In this document: one piece after another, positions 17,614-27,018 of the stretch | How the letters are laid out: each line of letters begins with the position of its first letter | How positions within the stretch are numbered: position 1 is the first letter of the stretch | NCBI GenBank assembly: GCA_965248035.1 | Contig: OZ252054.1 | Location: forward strand, 1,240,001 to 1,304,000 | Source: BJGV01 sp964194745 | Lineage (GTDB): Bacteria > Pseudomonadota > Gammaproteobacteria > Burkholderiales > Nitrosomonadaceae | Direction: 5' to 3' | Length of the DNA stretch: 64,000 nt | The notes under the pieces: generated by a model | What the model was told of the DNA's origin: nothing | Seen by the model: only the letters and a program-made list of their open reading frames with translations | The model's database searches: none | Position numbers and translations under genes: made by a program

Positions 17614-18108
17614 TTATTTTACCGTGTACCCCCTACCCTCAAGGCAAGCAGAATAGGCGCGATCATAACCGCTTCTTGCCGCACTATGCTGTTGCTGAAC
17701 TTGCTGAACTTGCTGAACTTGCTGAACTTGCTGATTCGCCTGTTCCTTTTGCCGCCGCCTGTTTCTTTGTCGCGCCCCACCTACTGCACCGCCGCCTATG
17801 GCGCCAATTGCAGCACCTTTTCCGGCGTCACCTGCAATGGCACCTATCACCGCGCCTCCTGCAGCGCCTTTCGCACCTCCACGCAGAACACCACCCGATT
17901 CATTAGTTTGTTGATAAGTGGGTGCGGCTTGCATAGGATCATGACCACTACTATTTTTTGCCCAGCCATAACATTGAAACTTATCCTGCTCCATTTTCTC
18001 TTGGCTCTGTCCTTTAGCAGGATAAATGATAGGGTTCTGAGCCATTGCAGACCCAGCAAAAATCAGCATTGAAAATAATATGACTGATATTATTTTTGTA
18101 TTCTTCAT
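17614..18108 (-). CDS. Glycine-zipper periplasmic or membrane protein
   Basis: 164 aa with a signal peptide cleaved after SAMA. Residues about 74-113 are a glycine zipper (GGAKGAAGGAVIGAIAGDAG... and GAIGGGAVGGA), a motif that inserts into or pores membranes. A QQV tripeptide tract follows, from a 9-bp DNA repeat. Four cysteines or fewer, ending RGYTVK. The function of this family (YMGG-like) is unknown. Confidence 0.75.
   Translation of the reverse strand: MKNTKIISVILFSMLIFAGSAMAQNPIIYPAKGQSQEKMEQDKFQCYGWAKNSSGHDPMQAAPTYQQTNESGGVLRGGAKGAAGGAVIGAIAGDAGKGAAIGAIGGGAVGGARQRNRRRQKEQANQQVQQVQQVQQVQQQHSAARSGYDRAYSACLEGRGYTVK
17691..17735. repeat. 9-bp tandem repeat, TTGCTGAAC x about 5
   Basis: It encodes the QQV repeats of the glycine-zipper protein. 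Unit length is a multiple of three, so copy-number change would alter length but not frame. Confidence 0.85.
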
Positions 18109-18146
18109 ATTAATAGAACCTTTTATTATTAATAGAACCTTTTATT
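18109..18146. repeat. 19-bp tandem duplication containing the ribosome-binding site
   Basis: ATTAATAGAACCTTTTATT is present twice, directly before the glycine-zipper gene. On the minus strand each unit carries AAAGGTT, so the Shine-Dalgarno is duplicated. Confidence 0.7.
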
Positions 18147-18405
18147 TAATATAGTTCCGATGCTCCCTGCAAAACTTTCTACCGAAAAGGAAATAACAGA
18201 TTAAACAGTAAGGAAGAAGAAAACTTAATTACAAATTCAGCTATGATGCCACGACAACACAAGTTAAGCTAACGAGGAAACCGATGCTACGAATTAAAGT
18301 ATGGTATCGGTTAGCACCTTCGTCAAAATAGATAAATTGTTAGGCTAGTTTCAGACTAGGTTACCCCACCCACTAACATTGAAAACTATTGTTACTTAGA
18401 AGTAT

Positions 18406-18429
18406 GTCTGCTTTGTGCCAAAAGCGGAC
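18406..18429. repeat. Hairpin repeat GTCTGCTTT...AAAGCGGAC
   Basis: It is identical in both arms to the copy at 749-772. It lies about 100 bp before repeat copy F. Confidence 0.75.
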
Positions 18430-18529
18430 ATTCATATTCGTCAATATGTACGTTTCTTCTAGAATACAAAAAGCTTTGGTTAAGGTTCTTAACTGCTATT
18501 CAGCACCTACGCATAAAGCTTAACTACCT

Positions 18530-18710
18530 TTCAAAAGCGGTTATTCGCCGATTTTTCTTCTGGAAAAATTTTTTCGCCAAAATTAAAGTCGATGTAGGGA
18601 TATGTAGTACCTTTATATACACTCCCCCTTAATCCAATACTAACCGCAACCCCCTCGTTTCTAATTTCGATTCTATAAGGACGGGTTCCTCTCGTTTTTG
18701 CCTAACTCAG
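18530..18710 (+). repeat. Dispersed repeat copy F, on the tRNA-Ser(GGA) side
   Basis: AAAGCGGTTATTCGCCGATT, TTTTTTCGCCAAAATTAAAG, then blocks nearly identical to copy D. It ends about 30 bp before the GTAAGAC doublet. The whole 18147-18815 gap is made of such repeats; I see no gene. Confidence 0.7.
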
Positions 18711-18740
18711 TGTCATTATCTTGTTATCTCAAGCATCATT

Positions 18741-18759
18741 GTAAGACTGATGGTAAGAC
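18741..18759. repeat. Direct-repeat doublet GTAAGAC x2 (att-like)
   Basis: Period 12 bp, 57 bp beyond the 3' end of tRNA-Ser(GGA). The sequence matches the doublet before the integrase fragment at 14408. Confidence 0.55.
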
Positions 18760-18777
18760 CGAGAGTCTTATTTATAA

Positions 18778-18805
18778 AATAATACATTCTATATCAATGT
18801 ATTAC
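18778..18805 (-). terminator. Hairpin downstream of tRNA-Ser(GGA)
   Basis: TAATACATT pairs with AATGTATTA between the tRNA and the doublet. It is AT-rich, and its strength is uncertain. Confidence 0.45.
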
Positions 18806-18815
18806 CGTTGTTAAT

Positions 18816-18907
18816 TGGCGGAGAGAGCGGGATTCGAACCCGCGGTACGGTTGAAACCATACGCACGCTTTCCAAGCGTGTACCTTAAACCACTCGGCCA
18901 CCTCTCC
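18816..18907 (-). tRNA. tRNA-Ser (GGA)
   Basis: 92 nt, class II with long variable arm and encoded CCA. The anticodon loop is TTGGAAA (anticodon GGA, reading UCC and UCU). The acceptor GGAGAGG pairs with CTCTCC. Confidence 0.95.
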
Positions 18908-19121
18908 TAGAAGGAATCTGGCAGCACAGAATCAACTAGGGAGCAAAGGATAAACTAGAACAAACTTTATGGCAACTTTTCAAGATGTTACCAGAATGTA
19001 TGCGCGCACAAGGACTACCATACAATGCCTCTATATTCATGCCTATGGAAAAAACTTCAAGTTTGCGGAATTTTATAATATTACTCGCGCAGGAAGCATC
19101 ATCAAGCCGATTTCTTAACTA

Positions 19122-20075
19122 CTACTTACTTGGTAACCCGAGCCAGCTTTCCAAGCCTCGAGCGTTGAGGTCGACATCCATACTCAACAGGTCGTAAATT
19201 TTTTCCTGTGGCAATGTGCATCCATGAACTGTTATCCGTTGTAAAAGCAGTTCTCCAAGCTCCCTCACCAACAAAATATGTCTGCCAGATGCGTGATTGC
19301 GATTTTTCTTAGCTATTGCTACATAGGCATCAATCAAATCATGCAACACGTTAGCATGGCGAATTAAATTACCAATACGAGAGTAATGTGTAAGAAAGGC
19401 ATACTGTGGGTCATAGCTCATGAGTCGGTCTAAAGAAATATGAGCTGCAACTGGGTCAAATTGCACCGGTGTGGTGGTCGGAAAAACAAACTCCATTCCG
19501 TCCACATCAAATTCCCGATAGGAGATACCAAAAGTATCGCCCGTAAAAAACGATCGGCTTTGTTCGTCGAATATGCAGTAGTGATGACGCGCGTGGCCTG
19601 GCGTATCAAGAAACAACAGTGACCTGCCACTCAGTTCAACGCTAAATCTGTCTGATGCCTCAATAATACGGCTTGCTTCCACCGGACGAATCTTGCCGTA
19701 CATGCGCCTAAACTCTGCTTCACCATAAACCGCTATAGCGCTTTCAATGAGTTTAGTAGGGTCGAACATGTGACGCGCACCACGCGGATGTACTACCAAT
19801 TTCGCATTGGGAAAACGATGCATAAATTCCCCAGCGCCACCTGCATGATCAAGATGTACGTGAGTAAGAAAGACATAGGTAACACTCTCAGGCGCAATAT
19901 TTCTTTGACATAATGTTTCCATCACTCCAGGAACAGAAAACGAGGTCCCTGTATCCACTAATGCTGCCGTGCTGCCCTCAACAATTAAGTGAATCGCAGC
20001 AAATCTGGTGCGATAGTATTCTGCATCGATAGCACTGATGCCATGATCGTAATCAGTAATATGAGGTAAAGTCAT
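19122..20075 (-). CDS. MBL-fold metallo-hydrolase
   Basis: 317 aa. The metal-binding motif HVHLDHAGG (about residues 72-80), a second His in LDTPGHARHHY and an Asp in FTGDTFG are those of the metallo-beta-lactamase fold with two metals. The C-terminal helical part (HYSRIGN, LHDLIDAYV) resembles MBL hydrolases of glyoxalase-II type. The substrate is unknown. It lies 63 bp downstream of acs on the same strand and may be co-transcribed. Confidence 0.85.
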   Translation of the reverse strand: MTLPHITDYDHGISAIDAEYYRTRFAAIHLIVEGSTAALVDTGTSFSVPGVMETLCQRNIAPESVTYVFLTHVHLDHAGGAGEFMHRFPNAKLVVHPRGARHMFDPTKLIESAIAVYGEAEFRRMYGKIRPVEASRIIEASDRFSVELSGRSLLFLDTPGHARHHYCIFDEQSRSFFTGDTFGISYREFDVDGMEFVFPTTTPVQFDPVAAHISLDRLMSYDPQYAFLTHYSRIGNLIRHANVLHDLIDAYVAIAKKNRNHASGRHILLVRELGELLLQRITVHGCTLPQEKIYDLLSMDVDLNARGLESWLGLPSK

Positions 20076-20138
20076 GAGCGCTGCTTAAAAGTAGAAGAGC
20101 TCTGGGTGGCCACTTGGTGTTGATGTTTGTCTGATAGC

Positions 20139-22106
20139 TTATGCTATCGATTGCTTCAGCTGTTCAAGTATTGCTGGGTTCTCCAAAGTAGAAATATCCT
20201 GAGCAATTTTTTCTTCTCTAGCTATAGCACGTAACAAACGACGCATAATTTTTCCAGAACGAGTTTTTGGTAGATTGTCACCAAAGTGTATCTCCTCAGG
20301 CTTTGCGATTGGGCCTATTTCTTTCGATACCCAGCTACGTAATTCGGCGGCGATTTTCTTAGCATCGTCTGCTTGAGGACACGCGCCTTTCAGTACTACG
20401 AATGCTACTATCACCTCACCTTTGATCTCGTGAGGTTTGCCTACCACCGCAGCTTCCGCAACTAAAGGATTAGCCACTAGTGCCGACTCGATCTCCATGG
20501 TACCTAAACGATGGCCAGAGATATTCAACACATCATCAATACGTCCCATGATCCAAAAATAACCGTCCAGATCGCGGTTTGCAGAATCGCCAGCCCGATA
20601 ATATTTGCCTCCAAGATCCCTGGGGAAGTAGGTCTTCCTGAAGCGCTCTGGGTTACCCCAAATAGTGCGTGCCAGTGAAGGAAACGGACGCTTGATGACC
20701 AGGAGTCCACCTTTTCCATTTTCTAACTCATGGCCAGCCTCATCCACAATGGCCGCCATAATGCCGGGTAGTGGAAAAGTGCAGGAACCTGGTTTAAGTG
20801 GTACCACACCCGGTACTGGAGCGATCATGTGGCAACCTGTTTCAGTCTGCCACCAAGTATCCACAATGGGACAGCGAGACTGGCCAACTTCGTTGTAATA
20901 CCACATCCAGGCTTCTGGGTTGATCGGCTCACCTACAGAGCCTAGCAAGCGTAGCGAGGAAAGGTCATATTCCCTAGGCAACTCCGGACCTAACTTAATT
21001 AGTGAGCGAATCGCCGTGGGTGCGGTGTAGAAAGTGGTAACTTTGTGATCCTGAATTATTTTCCAAAAGCGCCCCGCGTCGGGATAGGTGGGCACGCCCT
21101 CGAAAATGATTTGAGTAGCACCCATTGCCAGCGGACCATAGGCAACATAACTGTGACCGGTAATCCAGCCCACGTCAGCAGTACACCAGAAAATGTCAGC
21201 TGATTTATGGTCAAAAATCCACTTCATACTCACCATCGCGCCCAGTAAATAACCGGCAGAAGAATGTTGTATGCCCTTGGGCTTGCCAGTGGAACCGGAG
21301 GTATAGAGAATAAACAGGGGATGCTCGGCGTTGACCCATTCGGGCTCACAGTAGTCAGATTTATCAATAACAAGATCGTGCCACCAGATATCGCGTGAGT
21401 TATGCCACTGTACGTTTTTTCCAGTACGCTGGTATACCACTACAGACTTGACTGAGTCGCTCCCACCCATGTCGATCGCCTTATCTACTACCGGTTTCAG
21501 GAGAATTCCTTTACCGCCACGCTTTTGTTTATCTGCGGTAATAACGGCTACTGCAGCGGTATCAACAATACGTTCGTGCAGGCTTTTGGCTGAGAAACCA
21601 CCAAACACCACCGAATGAATTGCGCCAATACGAGCACAAGCTTGCATCGCCACCACCGCCTCAATACTCATAGGCATGTAAATAATAAGACGATCACCCT
21701 TTTTGATGTTAAGCGATCTAAGTCCGTTGGCAAATTGACATACTTGTAAATGAAGATCGCGGTATGTAGCCTGAGTTACCTTGCCATCGTCTGCTTCAAA
21801 AATGATGGCAATTTTGTCTGGATTGGTTTCGAGATTCCGGTCGAGACAATTGAAAGAAACATTCAATTCACCATCATCAAACCACTTAAAGAAAGGATGG
21901 TTGTTTTCATCCAGCACTCGGGTGAAAGACTTGTGCCACCGAATGTGCTCTCGTGCTAGCTTGCCCCAGAAATCCAAGTAATCTTCTTCTGCTTCCCTGC
22001 AAAGGGCATGATAGGCTTCTTCGCTCAATAAGTTGGCTTGACTAACAAAAGCATCGTTTGGAGCGAAAAGACGGGTTTCATGTAAAACTGATTCAATAGT
22101 TGTCAC
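20139..22106 (-). CDS. acs: Acetyl-CoA synthetase
   Basis: 655 aa, the usual length. It activates acetate with ATP to acetyl-AMP and then acetyl-CoA. The adenylate-forming P-loop is YTSGSTGKPKGIQH. DTWWQTETGCH is the acyl-AMP motif, and SGHRLGTMEIESAL is the hinge. PKTRSGKIMRRLLR carries the conserved, often acetylated, Lys near the C-terminus. It is a cytoplasmic enzyme. The start Met lies just after an AGAAAATTTCC leader without a strong Shine-Dalgarno. Confidence 0.95.
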   Translation of the reverse strand: MTTIESVLHETRLFAPNDAFVSQANLLSEEAYHALCREAEEDYLDFWGKLAREHIRWHKSFTRVLDENNHPFFKWFDDGELNVSFNCLDRNLETNPDKIAIIFEADDGKVTQATYRDLHLQVCQFANGLRSLNIKKGDRLIIYMPMSIEAVVAMQACARIGAIHSVVFGGFSAKSLHERIVDTAAVAVITADKQKRGGKGILLKPVVDKAIDMGGSDSVKSVVVYQRTGKNVQWHNSRDIWWHDLVIDKSDYCEPEWVNAEHPLFILYTSGSTGKPKGIQHSSAGYLLGAMVSMKWIFDHKSADIFWCTADVGWITGHSYVAYGPLAMGATQIIFEGVPTYPDAGRFWKIIQDHKVTTFYTAPTAIRSLIKLGPELPREYDLSSLRLLGSVGEPINPEAWMWYYNEVGQSRCPIVDTWWQTETGCHMIAPVPGVVPLKPGSCTFPLPGIMAAIVDEAGHELENGKGGLLVIKRPFPSLARTIWGNPERFRKTYFPRDLGGKYYRAGDSANRDLDGYFWIMGRIDDVLNISGHRLGTMEIESALVANPLVAEAAVVGKPHEIKGEVIVAFVVLKGACPQADDAKKIAAELRSWVSKEIGPIAKPEEIHFGDNLPKTRSGKIMRRLLRAIAREEKIAQDISTLENPAILEQLKQSIA

Positions 22107-22399
22107 TGAAAATCTCCAGAAAATTTCCTTTTTTAAGATTAGGCTGACTTCTGGGAAATTGTATCACCTGCATTAGCTGAATCAAAACCATGTCTTAATC
22201 CAGCATGAAGAAACGCTTATTAAATTTGCACCATTAAAATAATAAGTTGAAAAAAGTATTACGATACTGTTTGCGGACCTATCTATGTCAATAAAACTAT
22301 TTTAGAAGAAGATATGCTATTAATAAGAGTTTTAATGTTTAAGAAGTATCTATTTCATTAATTGTAAATTTTTGCTATTATATAAGGTGAATTTTTGTG

Positions 22400-22420
22400 G
22401 GCTCTTTAGCCCCTTTTTTG
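22400..22420 (+). promoter_or_regulatory. Terminator-like hairpin in the rimP leader
   Basis: GGGGCT-like arms (GGGCT, AGCCCC) around CTTT are followed by six T residues, ending about 15 bp before the rimP ATG. Such a hairpin just before the first gene of the nusA operon may attenuate it. That role is inferred. Confidence 0.5.
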
Positions 22421-22434
22421 TTTCTGGCGAGGCT

Positions 22435-22863
22435 ATGGAGCTACATGAGTTATTGGGAACAACCCTAACTGGCATGGGTTATGAACTGGTTGAAGTGGAA
22501 CGATCCGCACGTGGTAACTTGTTGAGGATATTCATTGACAAGCCCAGCGGCGTTAGTGTTGAAGACTGTGTTGCAGTAAGTGATCATTTGAGTCGACTGT
22601 TTACGGTCGAGAATATTGTTTATGATAGGTTAGAGATATCCTCACCTGGCCTAGATAGACCGCTAAGAAAAACGTCTGATTTCATCCGTTTTGCGGGAGA
22701 ATTGGTTAAGCTAAAATTGCGTGTAGCATTGCAAGGACAAAGAAATTTCGTTGGAATTTTACATGAAGTGGACGATGGAATGTTAAAGTTGGAAGTAGAC
22801 GGAAAAATGCTTGATCTTGAGTTGAGCAACCTTGAAAAAGTTCGTCTGGTTCCAAAATTATAA
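22435..22863 (+). CDS. rimP: Ribosome maturation factor RimP
   Basis: 142 aa from the ATG at 22435. A longer frame (from 22372) overlaps the leader hairpin and is rejected. MGYELVEVERSARGNLLRIFID, the VEDCVAVSDHLSRLF segment and YDRLEISSPGLDRPL are classic RimP signatures. It assists 30S subunit assembly. First gene of rimP-nusA-infB-rbfA-truB. Confidence 0.95.
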   Translation: MELHELLGTTLTGMGYELVEVERSARGNLLRIFIDKPSGVSVEDCVAVSDHLSRLFTVENIVYDRLEISSPGLDRPLRKTSDFIRFAGELVKLKLRVALQGQRNFVGILHEVDDGMLKLEVDGKMLDLELSNLEKVRLVPKL

Positions 22864-22889
22864 TTACTGAGAATTTGGCTGGAGGTAAC

Positions 22890-24362
22890 ATGAGTCGCGA
22901 AGTTTTACTGTTGGTAGATGCGCTAGCACGCGAAAAAAATGTCGAAAAGAACGTAGTTTTTGCTGCATTGGAATTGGCGTTAGGGTCAGCCACTAAAAAG
23001 CGATTTCGTGAGGACGCTGGTGTACGCGTATCTATAGATCACGAGACAGGAAACTATCAATCTTTCCGTCGTTGGCAGGTGGTGGCTGACGATACCGTCG
23101 AAGATCCCGCACGTCAAATCCCCTTAAGCGAGGCGTTGCAGCGTGATGCCGAAATCCAGTTGGAAGAATTCATAGAAGAACCATTGGAACCTATAGAGTT
23201 TGGCCGTATTGGCGCACAGGCGGCAAAGCAGGTGATATTTCAGAAAATACGTGACGCCGAGCGCGAAGCAATTCTGAATGCTTTTCTAGAACGTAAAGAA
23301 TACATGGTAACCGGTACCATAAAACGTATGGAACGCGGTAATGCCCTCATCGAATCCGGTAAAGTTGAGGCCGCGTTACCGCGAGACCAGATGATCCCCA
23401 AAGAAAATTTGCGAGTTGGTGACCGTGTACGTGCCTATTTGTCTAAGGTCGACCGCACAGCCAGGGGTCCGCAGTTGGTATTGTCACGAATAGCCCCAGA
23501 GTTTCTGATGAAACTATTTGAATTAGAAGTGCCAGAGATTGAAGAGGGACTGCTAGAAGTCAAAGCCGCGGCAAGAGACCCCGGTTCACGTGCAAAGATT
23601 GCGGTAAAGTCAAATGATCAGCGAGTAGACCCGATTGGTACTTGCGTGGGCATGCGCGGTTCCAGGGTACAAGCTGTGACAGGTGAACTAGCAGGAGAGC
23701 GAGTAGACATCATTTTGTGGTCGAATGATCCAGCCACTTTCGTCATCAATGCGCTAGCGCCTGCTGAAATCAGCAGCATCGTAGTCGATGAAGAAAAACA
23801 CTGTATGGACATCGTAATCGACGAGGAAAATCTCGCCCAAGCGATAGGTCGTGGTGGTCAGAATGTGCGCCTTGCATCAGAGTTGACTGGCTGGGAACTC
23901 AATATCATGTCAATGGAAGAATCACAGGTAAAAAATGAAGAAGAATTTTCTGTAATACGCAAACTCTTTATGGAAAAACTGGATGTGGATGAGGAAGTAG
24001 CATATATCCTTGCACAGGAAAGCTTTACCACCTTGGAAGAAGTGGCCTATGTGCCGATCAGTGAAATGTTGGAAATCGAATCGTTCGACGAAAAAACTGT
24101 CTACGAATTGCGCACCCGAGCTCGCAACATGCTTTTGACCGAGGCTATCGTCAGCGAGGAAAATGTAGAGAAGATGGCGGAAGACCTGCGCTCCTTGGAG
24201 GGTATGGACAGTGAAACTGCACGCGAACTAGCAGCTAAGGGCATCAAAACTCGAGAGGACCTCGCAGACTTGGCTGTGGATGACCTAGTGGAAATGATCG
24301 AGATAGATACTGAGCGCGCCAAGGATTTGATCATGACAGCGCGCGCACCATGGTTTACCTGA
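22890..24362 (+). CDS. nusA: Transcription elongation/termination factor NusA
   Basis: 490 aa from ATG 22890 (GGAGG site); an upstream in-frame TTG is unlikely. It has an N-terminal RNA-polymerase-binding domain, an S1 domain around residues 135-200 (GTIKRMERGNALIESG), and KH domains (GTCVGMRGSRVQAV and AIGRGGQNVRLASELTGW). Two C-terminal acidic repeats (LDVDEEVAYIL, AARELAAKGIKTREDLADLA type) follow. It modulates pausing, termination and antitermination. It ends in TGA, showing that TGA is a normal stop here. Confidence 0.96.
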   Translation: MSREVLLLVDALAREKNVEKNVVFAALELALGSATKKRFREDAGVRVSIDHETGNYQSFRRWQVVADDTVEDPARQIPLSEALQRDAEIQLEEFIEEPLEPIEFGRIGAQAAKQVIFQKIRDAEREAILNAFLERKEYMVTGTIKRMERGNALIESGKVEAALPRDQMIPKENLRVGDRVRAYLSKVDRTARGPQLVLSRIAPEFLMKLFELEVPEIEEGLLEVKAAARDPGSRAKIAVKSNDQRVDPIGTCVGMRGSRVQAVTGELAGERVDIILWSNDPATFVINALAPAEISSIVVDEEKHCMDIVIDEENLAQAIGRGGQNVRLASELTGWELNIMSMEESQVKNEEEFSVIRKLFMEKLDVDEEVAYILAQESFTTLEEVAYVPISEMLEIESFDEKTVYELRTRARNMLLTEAIVSEENVEKMAEDLRSLEGMDSETARELAAKGIKTREDLADLAVDDLVEMIEIDTERAKDLIMTARAPWFT

Positions 24363-24399
24363 TCTCACCGAAAAGTATAAATTAAGGGTTCTATATTTA

Positions 24400-26985
24400 A
24401 TGGCTCAAACGAAAGTAGAACAATTAGCTAATGAACTGGGACTGTTACCAGCAGCATTGTTGAAGCAACTCCAGGCTGCTGGCGTGAGTAAACAACTAGC
24501 CAAAGATAGTTTAACTGAGAAGGACAAAGCTCAGCTTCTCAACTATCTTCGCAAGGAACATGGTCCTAAGGGCGAAAAGAGTAAGATTACCCTGACTCGC
24601 CGACAAACTTCCGAAATTAGAAAATCGGACAGCACCGGAAAAGCTCACACAATTCAAGTCGAAGTACGTAAGAAACGCGTATTTGTGAAACGTGATATAT
24701 CAGAAAGCGAAACAAGCAAGAGTGATTCCGACAAACCTACATCATTAACTGCCCCACCTGTGCCTAAACTTGCCCCCGTGCCATCCATAGATACTACACA
24801 GCAAGCTTTACGTCAGGAAGAAGCAAAAAAACAAGCTGAATTGATCGCACGTCAGGCTGCAGAGGTCAAGGAAAAGAAACAACGTAAAAAGAAATCAGTG
24901 GCGATCGATGTTAAAGAATCTGAGACGGCCCCTATTGCACCTACCGGAACCCCAACTATAGTTGTAGAAACAGGAACGCTCCAACCTTCCCCGACGGAAG
25001 GCACCTTGCATAAACCAGTGGTGAAGCCGGAAGACAAGGCAGCCAAAGCCGAAAAGAAAAAGAAACAGGCAAAACAAGTTATTTGGAAAGACGATATTTC
25101 CGGAAAACGAGGGTATAAGCCGCGTGGTGATCTATCTGGAGGAAGAGGGTGGCGTACACGCAGAGATAAACACAGCAAAACCCCTAGCGAAGATCAAGGG
25201 ACTCATGCTTTTTCCGTCCCAACAGAGCCTGTCGTACATGAGGTGATGGTACCTGATACCATCTCCGTCGGGGCGCTTGCGCAGAAAATGACGGTTAAGG
25301 CCGCCGAGGTTATCAAAACTCTGATGAAAATGGGTAGCATGGTTACCATTAACCAAATGTTGGACCAAGAAACCGCTATGATAGTTGTAGAAGAAATGGG
25401 GCACATTGCAATATATGCTGCTTTGGATAACCCTGAAGCTTTTCTATCAGATACCGAGCTACCCACAACAGAACTTAAAATAGAGCCGCGTGCTCCGGTA
25501 GTCACAGTAATGGGCCATGTAGATCACGGCAAAACCTCCCTATTAGACTATGTACGCCGCACACGTGTAGCTAGTGGTGAAATAGGTGGTATTACGCAGC
25601 ATATTGGTGCCTACCACGTCGAAACGGAAAAAGGCATGATCACTTTTCTTGATACACCTGGTCACGAAGCGTTTACCGCTATGCGTGCTCGTGGTGCTAA
25701 GGTTACTGACCTCGTTGTACTTGTGGTAGCAGCAGATGATGGCGTGATGCCTCAGACCATCGAGGCAATACATCATGCCAAGGCTGCCAAAGTACCAGTT
25801 ATAGTGACTATCAACAAGATAGACAAACCAGAAGCAAGTTCTGAACGCATTAGGCAAGAATTGATAACGCATGAAGTGATGCCAGAAGACTGGGGTGGTG
25901 ACACTATGTTCATTGAAGTTTCAGCTAAGACTGGTCAGGGTATCAATACATTACTGGAGGGTATACTGCTTCAGGCCGAGGTGTTGGAACTCAAGGCGGC
26001 AAAAGACGGGCCCGCCAAGGGTATTGTCATTGAATCGCGTATAGACAAGGGACGCGGCCCAGTAGCAACAATATTAGTGCAGTCAGGAACCTTGAAGCGA
26101 GGTGATATTTTGCTCGCGGGCGCAGTATTTGGTCGTATTCGAGCAATGTTGAACGAAAATGCGAAACCGATAGAAGAGGCAGGGCCTTCTATCCCAGTGG
26201 AAATTCAGGGCTTGTCGGAAGTGCCGGTGGCGGGAGAAGTGGTGATGACGCTAACAGATGAGCGCAAAGCGCGTGAAATAGCACTGTTTCGCCAAGGTAA
26301 GTTCCGCGACGTTAAGCTTGCTAAGCTACAAGCCACAAAACTAGAGAACGTGTTCGAGCAGAAAGGTGAGATCAAAGTGCTTGCACTTATCATCAAAGCC
26401 GATGTGCAGGGCTCCTGTGAAGCATTGGCACATGCACTGGAAAAACTCTCAACTGATGAGGTCAGAGTTAACATCATCCACAGTGGCGTAGGTGCAATTA
26501 CGGAGTCTGATATCAACTTGGCACTAGCTTCTAAAGCTGTAGTGATAGGCTTCAACAGTCGAGCAGATGCAATTGCACGAAAGTTAATTGGATCAACCGG
26601 GATCGATGTGCGTTATTACAGTATCATCTACGAGGTAGTAGATGAAATCAAAGTAGCACTATCAGGCATGATGGCCCCCGAACGTAAGGAAAACGTTGTA
26701 GGTCTTGTAGAAATTCGCGAAGTATTTCGTATTTCCAAAATTGGCGTTGTAGCTGGTTGTTATGTGCTTGACGGTACCATAAAACGTGGTTCGCTAGTAC
26801 GAGTAATGCGAGACAATGAATTGATTCATACTAGCGAGTTGGTTTCTTTGAAGCGCTTCAAGGATGATGTAAAAGAAGTCAGATCAAGTTTCGAGTGTGG
26901 TTTATCACTAAAAAACTTTAATGATCTCCAAGTAGGCGATCAACTTGAGGCCTATGAGATCATCGAAGTTGCGCGAAGCCTGTAA
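24400..26985 (+). CDS. infB: Translation initiation factor IF-2
   Basis: 861 aa. It has an N-terminal IF2_N domain (LANELGLLPAALLKQLQAAG) and a charged Lys/Glu linker to about residue 285. The GTPase has G1 GHVDHGKTS (about residue 370), G3 DTPGH (about 416) and G4 NKID (about 470). Domains II-IV follow, with VEIREVFRISKIG near the C-terminus, which binds fMet-tRNA. It joins initiator tRNA to the 30S subunit. Spacing to nusA is 37 bp. Confidence 0.97.
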   Translation: MAQTKVEQLANELGLLPAALLKQLQAAGVSKQLAKDSLTEKDKAQLLNYLRKEHGPKGEKSKITLTRRQTSEIRKSDSTGKAHTIQVEVRKKRVFVKRDISESETSKSDSDKPTSLTAPPVPKLAPVPSIDTTQQALRQEEAKKQAELIARQAAEVKEKKQRKKKSVAIDVKESETAPIAPTGTPTIVVETGTLQPSPTEGTLHKPVVKPEDKAAKAEKKKKQAKQVIWKDDISGKRGYKPRGDLSGGRGWRTRRDKHSKTPSEDQGTHAFSVPTEPVVHEVMVPDTISVGALAQKMTVKAAEVIKTLMKMGSMVTINQMLDQETAMIVVEEMGHIAIYAALDNPEAFLSDTELPTTELKIEPRAPVVTVMGHVDHGKTSLLDYVRRTRVASGEIGGITQHIGAYHVETEKGMITFLDTPGHEAFTAMRARGAKVTDLVVLVVAADDGVMPQTIEAIHHAKAAKVPVIVTINKIDKPEASSERIRQELITHEVMPEDWGGDTMFIEVSAKTGQGINTLLEGILLQAEVLELKAAKDGPAKGIVIESRIDKGRGPVATILVQSGTLKRGDILLAGAVFGRIRAMLNENAKPIEEAGPSIPVEIQGLSEVPVAGEVVMTLTDERKAREIALFRQGKFRDVKLAKLQATKLENVFEQKGEIKVLALIIKADVQGSCEALAHALEKLSTDEVRVNIIHSGVGAITESDINLALASKAVVIGFNSRADAIARKLIGSTGIDVRYYSIIYEVVDEIKVALSGMMAPERKENVVGLVEIREVFRISKIGVVAGCYVLDGTIKRGSLVRVMRDNELIHTSELVSLKRFKDDVKEVRSSFECGLSLKNFNDLQVGDQLEAYEIIEVARSL

Positions 26986-27018
26986 TATGAGAGCGAGTTT
27001 TGCCTGTACTGGAGCATC

